Assembly: GCF_019469265.1 (NCBI RefSeq)
Contig: NZ_CP048268.1
Coordinates: 51,001 to 115,000 of the forward strand
Reading direction: 5' to 3'
DNA length: 64,000 bases
Source of the DNA: Lactobacillus panisapium
GTDB taxonomy: Bacteria; Bacillota; Bacilli; Lactobacillales; Lactobacillaceae
Shown: in pieces, positions 8,398 to 16,816 of the stretch
Layout: the number at the start of each line of letters is the position of its first letter
How positions within the stretch are numbered: the stretch's first letter is position 1
Notes under the pieces: model-generated
The model's database searches: none
What the model saw: the letters and a program-made list of their open reading frames with translations, nothing else
Told to the model about the DNA's origin: nothing
Program-made: the position numbers and the translations under genes

Positions 8398-9354
8398 ATG
8401 AGCAAAATAAAAGTATTGGTAACAGGGATTATTCCCGAGGCAGGACTTACCGAATTAAGGAAAAACTTTGATGTAACCTATGAGCCTGAGAAGGAAACGC
8501 GCGAATGGGTGTTAGAGCATTTATCTGAATATGAGGGCCTACTCATTATGGGGCTGAAAGGTGACCGTGAATTGATTGATGCGGGAACCAATCTCAAAAT
8601 TATTACCGCTAACGGTGTGGGCTTTGATCATATTGATATTGAATATGCTAAACAAAAAGGGATTGTTGTCGCTAATTGTCCGCAAGGCGTCCGGGTTCCA
8701 ACTGCTGAAATGACCTTTACCCTATTATTAGCTACTGTGCGTCATTTGCATTTTTATGATAAAGTCGTGCGCTCAGGTAACTGGATTGATGTTTCAGAAC
8801 CCAAATATATGGGGATGAGCTTACAGGGTAAAACACTAGGTGTTTATGGTATGGGCAGAATTGGCTCTGAAGTTGCTAAATTTGCTCAGGTATTCGGCAT
8901 GAAAGTAATTTATAATGATGCGCATCGCTTGGATAGTGCATTAGAAACAAAGCTTGACGTTAAGTACGTTGATTTTGCCACAATGGTTAAAAATTCAGAT
9001 GTGATTACGCTGCATGCGCCAGCGCTACCATCAACTACGGGAATTTTTAATGCGGAAGTCTTTAAGGAAATGAAAAACTCGGCTTATATCATCAATGCTG
9101 CGCGGGGTCAGCTGATTAAACAGGATGATTTAATTGCAGCTCTTAAAAATGGTGACATTGCTGGTGCTGGTCTGGACGTTTATGAAACAGAACCAAATAT
9201 TCCGCAAGCACTGCGTGACTTAGATAATGTAGTTTTATCCCCACACGCTGGAACCGGAACTTTAGAAGCAAGGACTGCGATTGCGGCTGAAGCATCACAG
9301 AACTTGATTTCTTATTTACGAGATCATCAACCGTTAAACCAAGTTAACCAGTAA
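8398..9354 (+). CDS. D-2-hydroxyacid dehydrogenase family
   Basis: A 318-residue NAD(P)-dependent oxidoreductase. It carries the Rossmann motif G151-M-G153-RI-G156 and the family catalytic set R236 (INAARG), E265 (VYETEP) and H283 (SPHAG). It reduces 2-oxoacids to D-2-hydroxyacids or the reverse; glyoxylate/hydroxypyruvate reductase-like members are closest in style. It lies 12 bases after the amidohydrolase with an AAAGGAG site, then a hairpin terminator at 9405 separates it from the second half of the locus. The physiological substrate is unknown, perhaps a keto-aldonate linked to L-xylulose metabolism. Confidence 0.85.
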   Translation: MSKIKVLVTGIIPEAGLTELRKNFDVTYEPEKETREWVLEHLSEYEGLLIMGLKGDRELIDAGTNLKIITANGVGFDHIDIEYAKQKGIVVANCPQGVRVPTAEMTFTLLLATVRHLHFYDKVVRSGNWIDVSEPKYMGMSLQGKTLGVYGMGRIGSEVAKFAQVFGMKVIYNDAHRLDSALETKLDVKYVDFATMVKNSDVITLHAPALPSTTGIFNAEVFKEMKNSAYIINAARGQLIKQDDLIAALKNGDIAGAGLDVYETEPNIPQALRDLDNVVLSPHAGTGTLEARTAIAAEASQNLISYLRDHQPLNQVNQ

Positions 9355-9404
9355 AATTTTTCTAGCTCTTAGGTCAAGGTGCTTGATTGCTAGTGCATTC
9401 ACAG

Positions 9405-9440
9405 AGCAATCTCCAAGTTCATCCGGGGATTGCTTTTTTT
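9405..9440 (+). terminator. terminator or attenuator inside the pentose locus
   Basis: Stem AGCAATCTCC / GGGGATTGCT (one G-U pair) followed by seven T residues. No clear promoter follows before the next gene at 9466, so partial readthrough giving a lower level of the downstream genes is likely. Confidence 0.75.
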
Positions 9441-9465
9441 AAAGTTAATTACTTGAGGTAAATAG

Positions 9466-10470
9466 ATGAAATTTAGCAAAATTTTTAGCGACCAGTTGGA
9501 TCACTGTTATGCAATCATGCGTCTGCAAGCTTTAGACCGTGATTTTATCATTGTCGCTTCGGAAGAAAACCAACCATGTTACGCCTATGATTTGGATAAT
9601 CACTTTAAAAAAACGACGGTTTGGTCAACTGTTGGCGGCACAATGACTTTAGTGCCGCTACCGGGAAGTCTGAATTTTTTAGCTACACAAAAGTTCTATC
9701 CCGGTTTCAACTCCCAGCATTGCCGCATTGTGAAGGAGACCTTTAACGGGACAGGCTGGGACCAAACTGTCATCGGCGAATTTCCGTATATTCACCGTTT
9801 TGACCTGATTCCGCAACCTGAAAGTGGTGCTTACTGGTACGTTGGCTGTTCGATTGCCAACTCCAAAAAATTTACTGATGATTGGTTAGATCCTGGCAAA
9901 GTCTGGGTTGGCACTTATGACGATGAACAAGCAAAATTGACGGATTTACGTGCTTTACCAATTAGAATTACTAAAAATCACGGCTATCACCGCATGGCGG
10001 GTTATTCACTAATTACCGGTGCTGAGGGTATCTTCAGACTTGATTATCCCAGCCAAACGAGTGATTGGCACTTGCAGCAGTTAGCACAAAAAGAAACTTC
10101 AGATATTGCCGCAGCAGATATTAACGGTGATGGTCAACTGGAATATTTGGCAATTGAGGGTTTCCATGGCTCGCGTTTGCGAATGTATGATGCGAATTTT
10201 AATTCTGTAGCAACTAGCAAATTTGCAACACCGTTTGGCCACGCAATTTGGGGTGGAGAAATTGCTGGACGTGATTATTTCTTATTCGGCTGGCGTGCAG
10301 GAAAGCAGGGCCTTGAATTAATTAAAGATCTTCAGTTAGACGCGACACTGATTGGTGAGCACTTAGGACCAAGTAATGTGACCGTTTTTGCCAAAAATAA
10401 GCAGCAATATTTATTATCCGCCAACCGCGAAGCTAATGAAGTAGCGGTTTATCAAATCAGTACTAAATAG
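9466..10470 (+). CDS. FG-GAP/VCBS-like beta-propeller protein, unknown role
   Basis: A 334-residue protein without a signal peptide or membrane segment. It is rich in aromatic and beta-strand-like stretches, with one calcium-loop-like motif, AAADINGDGQLEYL, near residue 215, as in FG-GAP/VCBS propeller repeats. It lies 10 bases ahead of the L-xylulose kinase start and is surely in its operon. FG-GAP-like proteins are usually extracellular, so a cytoplasmic one in a sugar operon is unusual. It might be a lactonase- or mutarotase-like propeller enzyme or a sugar-binding protein, but no catalytic residues can be assigned. Confidence 0.7.
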   Translation: MKFSKIFSDQLDHCYAIMRLQALDRDFIIVASEENQPCYAYDLDNHFKKTTVWSTVGGTMTLVPLPGSLNFLATQKFYPGFNSQHCRIVKETFNGTGWDQTVIGEFPYIHRFDLIPQPESGAYWYVGCSIANSKKFTDDWLDPGKVWVGTYDDEQAKLTDLRALPIRITKNHGYHRMAGYSLITGAEGIFRLDYPSQTSDWHLQQLAQKETSDIAAADINGDGQLEYLAIEGFHGSRLRMYDANFNSVATSKFATPFGHAIWGGEIAGRDYFLFGWRAGKQGLELIKDLQLDATLIGEHLGPSNVTVFAKNKQQYLLSANREANEVAVYQISTK

Positions 10471-10480
10471 GGTGAATAAA

Positions 10481-12001
10481 ATGAATTACTTTTTAACCAT
10501 TGATAATGGAGGAACTAATACTAAGGCAATCATTATTGATGCACAAGGTCACCAGCTAGGTAAGGCGTCATTTGGCACTAAGAGACTAACACCTCAGCCT
10601 GATTTTCAAGAAATTGCTCTAACTACGCTGTTAACCGATATTGGTCATGTCATTCAAAAGGCCTTGCAAAACGCCCAGATTATGCCCGAGCAAATTAGTG
10701 CGGTAGCTGTTGTTGGACACGGTAAGGGATTATACGTGCTTGACCAAAATGGCAAGATTTTTATGAACGGTATTTTGTCAACGGATAATCGTGCTAAAAA
10801 GATTGCGGCAGCGTTAAATAAGCAAGTAGCACGGATTTATCCGCTTAGCCATCAACAAGTTATGGCTAGTCAGGCACCGGTTATTTTGCACTGGTTAAAG
10901 GAAAACCAACCAGAAAAGTATCGACGGATTGGTTATGTTTTATCCAATAAAGATTTTATTCGCTATTTATTAACGGGAAAAATTTACCAGGAATTGGGTG
11001 ATGCTTCTGGTAATAACCTAGTTAATTTGAATACCGGTTCGTATGATTTACACCTGTTAGACTTTTTTGGAATACCAGAAATTTATCCTAAACTGCCACC
11101 AATCATTCATGCAACTGATTATGCTGGTGAAATTACTGCTGCGGCTGCCCAAGCTACTGGTTTACGGCAAGAAACGCCGGTTTATGGTGGGATGTTTGAT
11201 ATTGATGCTTGTGCCCTGGCAACAGGAGTGTTGGATGAGCAATTATTCAGTATGATTGCTGGGACGTGGAACATGAACATTTTTCCTAGCAAGCAGCAAG
11301 CTCCGATTACGGCAGGCTTAATGAATTCAATCTTTCCAACGGGTGAAAATCTCATCGAGGCTTCTAGTCCAACTTCCGCTGGTAACCTTGATTTGATGCT
11401 GAAAATGTTGCTAGCAGACGAAAGGCAAAACGCCCAAGCCAATCACAAATCAATCTATGATTATTTGGAAACAATGCTCGAAAACACTGATGCAAATTAT
11501 GCACAGCTGGTGTTTTTCCCATTTTTATACGGTAGTAACGTTGATCCAAACGCTGAAGGTGCCTTTATGGGGATTCAAAGCTCAACAACGAAGTCAGAAA
11601 TGATTAGGGCCGTTTATGAAGGAATCTGTTTTGCCCATCATTATCACGTTGATCAGTTGTTAAAGGTTTTAGGGCATCCACCAGTTGCCATTCGCATGTC
11701 TGGGGGAGCTTGCAATTCTAAACAATGGGTTCAAATGTTTGCGGATGTTTTAAATTTACCGATTGAGCTCACGGCAGCAACTGAACTTGGTGGGTTAGGT
11801 GGCGCAATTGCTTGTGCCGTCGGTTCTGGTGTTTATCCGGATTTTCTGACGGCAGTGAGCAAAATGACCCGGGTAGTTGCGCGCTATGAGCCGCGCGAAG
11901 CAGCAACAAAGATATATGAGCAAAAATATCATGTGTACAGGTCCTTATTGCAGGCGCTTGATGGCAATTGGGCTGGATTAAACGACTTAAAAAGGAGTTG
12001 A
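10481..12001 (+). CDS. lyxK: L-xylulose kinase (FGGY family)
   Basis: A 506-residue FGGY sugar kinase closely resembling LyxK of enteric bacteria. It has the N-terminal phosphate loop DNGGTNTKA, the substrate loop GGMFDIDACAL, ASPTSAGNLD, FFPFLYGSNVD, and the C-terminal nucleotide motif SGGACNSKQWVQMFAD. It would phosphorylate L-xylulose with ATP to L-xylulose 5-phosphate in the cytoplasm. A GTG at 10472 is in frame, but the ATG at 10481 has the better spaced GGTG site. The two following epimerases complete the route to D-xylulose 5-phosphate. A kinase here argues that the upstream EIIC does not deliver a phosphosugar. Confidence 0.88.
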   Translation: MNYFLTIDNGGTNTKAIIIDAQGHQLGKASFGTKRLTPQPDFQEIALTTLLTDIGHVIQKALQNAQIMPEQISAVAVVGHGKGLYVLDQNGKIFMNGILSTDNRAKKIAAALNKQVARIYPLSHQQVMASQAPVILHWLKENQPEKYRRIGYVLSNKDFIRYLLTGKIYQELGDASGNNLVNLNTGSYDLHLLDFFGIPEIYPKLPPIIHATDYAGEITAAAAQATGLRQETPVYGGMFDIDACALATGVLDEQLFSMIAGTWNMNIFPSKQQAPITAGLMNSIFPTGENLIEASSPTSAGNLDLMLKMLLADERQNAQANHKSIYDYLETMLENTDANYAQLVFFPFLYGSNVDPNAEGAFMGIQSSTTKSEMIRAVYEGICFAHHYHVDQLLKVLGHPPVAIRMSGGACNSKQWVQMFADVLNLPIELTAATELGGLGGAIACAVGSGVYPDFLTAVSKMTRVVARYEPREAATKIYEQKYHVYRSLLQALDGNWAGLNDLKRS

Positions 12002-12010
12002 ATAGTAATT

Positions 12011-12889
12011 ATGACCGTTAATTCACTAGGTATTTATGAAAAAGCTCTGCCACAAGAACTATCTTGGCGAGAGACCTTTGAACTCACCCATGAACTGGGC
12101 TTTAATTTTTACGAATTTTCCGTTGATGAAAGCGATGCTCGCTTGGCCCGGCTTGACTGGAGTTACGAGGAACGCAGCCGCATGCGCAGCTTAATGTGGC
12201 AAACGGGGATGCGGATCAACAACTTAATGCTGTCCGGACACCGCCGCTTTCCGCTGGGGTCAAAGGATCCTGCTGTCCGGCAAAAGTCTGTGCAGATGCT
12301 AGCTAAAGCCGTCGACTTATGCGTTGATTTAGGCATTCACAATATTCAGATGGCTGGCTATGACGTCTATTATGAGGACAAAAGTGCCTTATCGCGCGAA
12401 TTATACGTTGAAAATCTAACTAAATGCGTGCACCTAGCAGCTAAAAAGAATGTGATGCTATCGATTGAAACCATGGATGACCCGTTTATTAATAACCTAG
12501 CCAAGATCAGTCACTACCATGACTTGGTTAAAAGCCCGTGGCTGCAGGCTTACCCTGATTTAGGTAATTTAAGCGCCTGGCCGGAAAACGATGTCCCAGC
12601 AGAACTAGAAAACTACATTGACACCATTTGCGCGATTCACCTAAAGGACAGTAAACCGGTAACGGCCACTTCTAAGGGGCAGTTCAAGAACGTGCCCTTT
12701 GGCCAGGGTTGCGTTGACTTTGCCGGTCTGCTGCGGCTGCTTGTCCGGTTAAACTATAGTGGCAGTTTTACCATTGAGATGTGGTCTGGTGATAATGGCG
12801 ATGAACAGGCAGTGGAGGAAGTCAAGGCTGCCAAAGCCTTTTTCGATCAAATTTTTGCTCAAGTAGGGATTGAGCAGGAAGCAATTTAA
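12011..12889 (+). CDS. ulaE: L-xylulose-5-phosphate 3-epimerase
   Basis: A 292-residue xylose-isomerase-like TIM-barrel enzyme of the UlaE/SgbU family. It opens with the characteristic LGIYEKALP, and continues with FYEFSVDESDARLARLDW and metal-binding ETMDD (near residue 158) and HLKDSK segments. It converts L-xylulose 5-phosphate to L-ribulose 5-phosphate, linking the kinase before it and the 4-epimerase after it. GGAG at 11994 serves as ribosome binding site with long spacing. This gene and the next look visibly more GC-rich than the rest of the locus, hinting at a separate origin. No UlaD-type decarboxylase is present, so entry from 3-keto-L-gulonate is not supported. Confidence 0.9.
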   Translation: MTVNSLGIYEKALPQELSWRETFELTHELGFNFYEFSVDESDARLARLDWSYEERSRMRSLMWQTGMRINNLMLSGHRRFPLGSKDPAVRQKSVQMLAKAVDLCVDLGIHNIQMAGYDVYYEDKSALSRELYVENLTKCVHLAAKKNVMLSIETMDDPFINNLAKISHYHDLVKSPWLQAYPDLGNLSAWPENDVPAELENYIDTICAIHLKDSKPVTATSKGQFKNVPFGQGCVDFAGLLRLLVRLNYSGSFTIEMWSGDNGDEQAVEEVKAAKAFFDQIFAQVGIEQEAI

Positions 12890-12907
12890 GTAAGAAAGGA
12901 GCTAAAG

Positions 12908-13636
12908 ATGCTCGAACAATTAAAGCAAGAAGTCTATGAAGCCAACATGCAGCTGCCTAAGCTGGATCTAGTCACCTTTACCTGGGGTAATGTTTCTGGC
13001 ATTGACCGCAAGCAGGGCTTATTCGTTATTAAGCCTTCTGGTGTGCCATACGAAGAACTGACGCCCGAGGATTTGGTCGTGGTTAATTTAAAGGGCGAAG
13101 TGGTGGAAGGCAGCCGCAACCCGTCGAGCGACACGCCGACACACACTTATTTATACAATCATTTTCCTAAGATTGGCGGAATCGTCCACACGCATTCACC
13201 ATGGGCGGTAGCCTTTGCGGCGGCACAACTGGATATTCCGGCACTAAACACGACGCATGCCGATACCTTCTATACTGATGTCCCGGCCGCTGATGCTCTG
13301 ACTAAAGCCGAAATCGAAGAAGACTATGAGGGCAACACTGGCAAGACGATTGTGCGTACCTTCAAAGAGCGCCACCTCGATTATGAAGCAACGCCAGGCT
13401 GTTTGGTCAGTCAACACGGTCCGTTTACTTGGGGTGAAACTGCTGCTAAGGCGGTTTATAATGCAAAAGTCTTAGAAGTAGTGGCTGAGGAAGATTACCA
13501 CACCTTGCAGTTAACGCGGGCAAACAGCCGCTTGCCGCAATATCTGCTGGATAAGCATTACTACCGCAAGCATGGTCAAAACGCCTATTATGGGCAGGAC
13601 AATGCGCAATCAAAGACGCATGCTAAACGAAAATAA
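12908..13636 (+). CDS. araD: L-ribulose-5-phosphate 4-epimerase
   Basis: A 242-residue class II aldolase/epimerase of the AraD/UlaF/SgbE group. It has the zinc ligands in GGIVHTHSPWA and the TTHAD segment, and an N-terminal TWGNVSGID motif. It converts L-ribulose 5-phosphate to D-xylulose 5-phosphate, the exit of the pathway into phosphoketolase metabolism. It sits 18 bases after the 3-epimerase with an AAAGGAG site and is the last gene before the terminator at 13651. Whether it should be named araD, ulaF or sgbE cannot be settled; the absence of araA and araB favours the L-xylulose context. Confidence 0.9.
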   Translation: MLEQLKQEVYEANMQLPKLDLVTFTWGNVSGIDRKQGLFVIKPSGVPYEELTPEDLVVVNLKGEVVEGSRNPSSDTPTHTYLYNHFPKIGGIVHTHSPWAVAFAAAQLDIPALNTTHADTFYTDVPAADALTKAEIEEDYEGNTGKTIVRTFKERHLDYEATPGCLVSQHGPFTWGETAAKAVYNAKVLEVVAEEDYHTLQLTRANSRLPQYLLDKHYYRKHGQNAYYGQDNAQSKTHAKRK

Positions 13637-13650
13637 GGCAAATTAATAAT

Positions 13651-13706
13651 AAAAAGTAGGCCTAGATACCATGAGAATGATGATAGAAGGCCTACTTTTT
13701 CTTTTT
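13651..13706 (+). terminator. terminator of the L-xylulose operon
   Basis: Perfect 13-bp arms AAAAAGTAGGCCT and AGGCCTACTTTTT with a 24-base loop and more T residues behind. The symmetric A/T ends allow function in both directions. Confidence 0.85.
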
Positions 13707-13712
13707 GGCTAT

Positions 13713-13726
13713 TGAAACATGTTTCA
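13713..13726. promoter_or_regulatory. palindromic operator before the EIIC/rpiR unit
   Basis: TGAAACATGTTTCA is a perfect 14-bp palindrome just upstream of the -35 at 13735. RpiR-family proteins often bind TGAAA...TTTCA palindromes, and an RpiR-type gene ends this unit, so it is the likely ligand. Confidence 0.6.
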
Positions 13727-13734
13727 TAAATTAA

Positions 13735-13762
13735 TTGACTTTTTGAAACAAAATGCTATTAT
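13735..13762 (+). promoter_or_regulatory. sigma-A promoter of celB-like/rpiR unit
   Basis: TTGACT and TATTAT with 16 bases between, 60 bases upstream of the EIIC start. Confidence 0.6.
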
Positions 13763-13766
13763 TTAA

Positions 13767-13780
13767 TGTAAGCGATTGCA
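13767..13780. promoter_or_regulatory. cre-like catabolite repression site
   Basis: TGTAAGCGATTGCA matches the CcpA cre consensus except at one position and lies immediately downstream of the -10, a repressing location. Confidence 0.6.
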
Positions 13781-13821
13781 AATATTAGCAGTCACAAATT
13801 AATTTGTAGGAGTAGATAAAA

Positions 13822-15117
13822 ATGGCTGAAAACAATAAGGAGAATTTTCTTAATGAGAAAGTAATTCCCTTTTTTAACCGCATTTCGAGTGCTAGGCACA
13901 TGGTTGCCTTACGTGACGGGATGACTGCCGCAGTGCCAATGATTATAATTGGTTCTCTTTTTATGATTGTGGGGCAGTTCCCTGTCAAAGGCTATCTGGA
14001 CTTTATGACACATATTTTTGGTCCTAACTGGGCGAATGTTGTGCAATATGTTACTAACGCATCGTTTAATATTATGGGCTTAATTGCTGTTGCCGGGATT
14101 TCTTATAGCTTAGCTAAAAGCTACCGCGACATTGATCCTTTTTCCGCGATGATTGTGGCGATTGCTGCCTTTATTTTGACCATCCCACTTCAGGTCGGTA
14201 AAGATGGCGGATTGCTGATCCCGTTGAAACAGTTTGACTCATCAGGTCTGTTTACTGCCTTGTTAGTAGGGTTATTTGTTACCGACCTATATGTTTGGTT
14301 GATGCATAAAAACCTGGTTTTCAAAATGCCGGATACGGTTCCGCCAGCAGTCAGCAATTCTTTTGCAGCTCTGTTTCCGGGGGCAATTTCCTTATTCGTA
14401 GTTTGGCTAATTAGAATTGGTGTTGAAGCGACGCCAATGAAAAGCATCCCTAACGTTATTACCTTCTTCTTGCAAGACCCAATGAGCAAGGTAACCAATA
14501 CTCTTGGCGGTGCTTTAGTTATTGAACTAGTTATTTGTATCTTGTGGTTCTTCGGTATCCATGGTGCCAACGCAATTTCCGGTATCATTGATCCAATTAT
14601 GTATGCGGCACTTGCTGCTAATGCTGCTGCAATGAAGGCTCACCAACCATTACCTAACATTATTACGAAAACCTTTTTTGATAACTTTGTTCATATCGGT
14701 GGTTGTGGTGCTACTTTGGGCTTTGTCATTTTGATGACTTTTGTTGCCAAAGACCAGGAAATGAAGGCATTAGGAAAACTATCAATTGCTCCAGCCTTTT
14801 TTAACATTAATGAACCGGTTATTTTTGGGGTACCAATTGTTTTAAACTACCGCATTATTATTCCATTTATTTTGGCACCAATGGCTAATATCATTGCGAC
14901 ATATTTTGCTATGAAAATGGGCTGGGTAGCTAAGACAATCGGTATTTATCCGCCATGGACCACGCCACCATTTTTATCAGGAATTTTGGCAACGGGTCAC
15001 ATCTCCGGTGGTATAATGCAATTGTTTAACATTGTCATGGATACAATAATTTACTATGGTTTCTTTAAGAGCATGGATCGCGCTAAATTAAAAGTTGAAC
15101 AAAAAGCGACCGATTAA
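13822..15117 (+). CDS. PTS EIIC of cellobiose/lactose type, orphan
   Basis: A 431-residue polytopic membrane protein of the lactose/cellobiose EIIC family (CelB-like). The N-terminal segment carries ARHMVALRDGM, and INEPVIFG (near residue 331) is the family substrate-site signature. No EIIA, EIIB or phospho-glycosidase is encoded next to it, so it must use soluble subunits from elsewhere in the genome. The 25-base gap to the RpiR gene indicates one operon, and a cre-like site plus a palindrome precede the promoter. Substrate unknown; an aryl- or beta-glucoside disaccharide is the family default. Confidence 0.88.
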   Translation: MAENNKENFLNEKVIPFFNRISSARHMVALRDGMTAAVPMIIIGSLFMIVGQFPVKGYLDFMTHIFGPNWANVVQYVTNASFNIMGLIAVAGISYSLAKSYRDIDPFSAMIVAIAAFILTIPLQVGKDGGLLIPLKQFDSSGLFTALLVGLFVTDLYVWLMHKNLVFKMPDTVPPAVSNSFAALFPGAISLFVVWLIRIGVEATPMKSIPNVITFFLQDPMSKVTNTLGGALVIELVICILWFFGIHGANAISGIIDPIMYAALAANAAAMKAHQPLPNIITKTFFDNFVHIGGCGATLGFVILMTFVAKDQEMKALGKLSIAPAFFNINEPVIFGVPIVLNYRIIIPFILAPMANIIATYFAMKMGWVAKTIGIYPPWTTPPFLSGILATGHISGGIMQLFNIVMDTIIYYGFFKSMDRAKLKVEQKATD

Positions 15118-15142
15118 TTAAGATTGAGCTGAAGGTGTAAAG

Positions 15143-15853
15143 GTGCGCAAAAATAAGAAGCTGACGGCCACGCAGTCACAGATTTACAATTACATCGTGG
15201 CTAACAAAGAACAGGTAATAACTATTACCTTACGCGAACTGGCACAGATTTTACACGTTGCACCAGCTTCTGTTGTGCGCACTCTGACAGCCTTAGGATA
15301 CAAGCATTACTATGAATTGCAAAGCCAAATTAGGGAAGAGTTAAGTCGAAATAAGGTTGTCGACGACATTACGTATCAAGCACAATATTATTTTTCAGCG
15401 AACTTTTTGCCGGATTATGAAGAAAAAATTGAGCAGTTTAAGCAATTTGCCCGTGAAACTAAGGACTTTATCTTTTTCGGAATTGGCACTTCTGGAGATC
15501 TATGTGATTATGGCGCACGCCAATTTGTTAACAATGGCCGTAATGCCTTTGCAATCGGTGACCCATATTATCCTATCGAACTTAGTCGTGACTCTTATCA
15601 AAATAAAACGGTTATTGTCCTATCTGTCAGTGGTGAAGGACAGCCGACAATTGACCAAGTCAAGCATTTTCGCGAGCAAGGTGCTAAGATTGTTAGCATT
15701 ACTAATGATGAGGATAATACGATTGCCAATCTTTCGGATCTTAATTTTTCCTATCATTTAGAGTTCAAAATTATTGATCGGACAATTAATTTAACTACGC
15801 AGGTTCCGGTTGTCTACCTACTTGAGCGGCTATCACGGGCCCTTGCTGGATAA
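15143..15853 (+). CDS. RpiR-family (HTH + SIS) regulator
   Basis: A 236-residue regulator with an N-terminal RpiR-type helix-turn-helix (about residues 8-60, including LRELAQILHVAPASVVRTL). A C-terminal SIS sugar-phosphate domain (about 105-225) carries GIGTSGD and SVSGEGQPT, which bind phosphosugars. It starts with GTG behind a GAAGGTG site. As second gene of the EIIC unit, it probably senses the phosphorylated substrate and acts on the palindrome at 13713. It could be an activator or a repressor. Confidence 0.85.
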   Translation: MRKNKKLTATQSQIYNYIVANKEQVITITLRELAQILHVAPASVVRTLTALGYKHYYELQSQIREELSRNKVVDDITYQAQYYFSANFLPDYEEKIEQFKQFARETKDFIFFGIGTSGDLCDYGARQFVNNGRNAFAIGDPYYPIELSRDSYQNKTVIVLSVSGEGQPTIDQVKHFREQGAKIVSITNDEDNTIANLSDLNFSYHLEFKIIDRTINLTTQVPVVYLLERLSRALAG

Positions 15854-16100
15854 CTAATGAAATTAACTAAGCTGGTGAATCATTCTGATTTGTCGGCTTT
15901 TTGTTTTAACGAGTGCTATTTTTCAGCGCAATGGCATTTTTCAACAGTCATATTTTGATTAGAAACGGGAGTGACAGAGCTACTAATCAATGATATAGTA
16001 ATAAAAATATTGACTTAATTAGCTATTAAATTGCAGTTAATAAGCCGTCTATTTAAAAATAAAATAGTAAAAGTTAGATTTAACTTCTAAAGGGGATAAC

Positions 16101-16716
16101 ATGGAAAAAGTTTTTTTAGCATCATACTTTGCCGGCGTAACCGCACAATTTCAAGATTTTATTAAGAGCTAAGCAATTACCGACCGAGAAATTGTCTTTA
16201 TCCCAACTGCGGGTAATGTTGAGGATTATACTGACTATATTGATGAAGGACGAGCAGCTTTAACGGCAATGGGCTATCAGGTTGACGAATTAGATGTTGC
16301 TAGTGAAAGCCAAGCTGCAGCAATTGCCAAAATAAAGGCTGCGCAAATAATTTATATTAGCGGCGGCAATACGTTTTATTTATTACAAGAATTAAAGCGC
16401 AAGCAGTTATTGCCGGTAATTAATGAGAAAATCAATGCTGGGGTACCCTACATTGGCGAATCAGCCGGGGCGATTATTATGGCACCTAACATTGAATATA
16501 ATAGTTTGATGGACGATACAAGTGTAGCTCCTGATTTAACCGATTACTCTGCTTTAGCACAAACTGATTTTTATACGCTGCCACACTTTTGAGGAAGAGC
16601 CGTTTGTTGAAGCAGATGAAAAAGTTATTGCTACTTATCAAAATCAAATTAATTTGGTACCGATTAATAATTCTCAGGCAATTATTAGTGATGGCGAAAC
16701 CTATCAAATAGTTTAA
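16101..16716 (+). pseudogene. peptidase E (S51 family) pseudogene
   Basis: A broken gene for a dipeptidase E-like serine peptidase. The frame starts at ATG 16101 behind AAAGGGG and meets a TAA at 16170 after 23 codons. It continues in frame with VFIPTAGN, the ISGGNTFYLL segment and the nucleophile motif GESAGA. It stops at 16590 after LPHF, where a shift to the next frame restores EEEPFVEADE and the rest to 16714. One nonsense change and one frameshift mean no functional peptidase is expected unless readthrough or a downstream start is used. Intact family members have about 205 residues, which matches the combined length. Confidence 0.85.
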
Positions 16717-16816
16717 GTTTAACCTAACTTTCTGCTAAGTTCGTGCACAGATTGCATAAATAGTCCTAAACTAATTTTAAAAGTAAAAGACTTTAAGTGA
16801 TGCATGGAGGTGCGTT

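Noticed and set aside
8398..9354. VanH-like or D-lactate dehydrogenase identity
   Set aside because: The true D-LDH is at 57882-58892. This protein lies in a pentose operon with no ligase or dipeptidase partners and fits the general 2-hydroxyacid dehydrogenase family better.
13651..13706. Insertion-sequence terminal repeat
   Set aside because: The 13-bp arms with flanking A/T runs directly after araD are a standard terminator; no transposase or target-site duplication is present.
14190..14588. 132-residue open frame on the minus strand inside the cellobiose-type EIIC gene
   Set aside because: It is an antisense shadow of a membrane-protein gene: low-complexity composition, no ribosome site, no known family.
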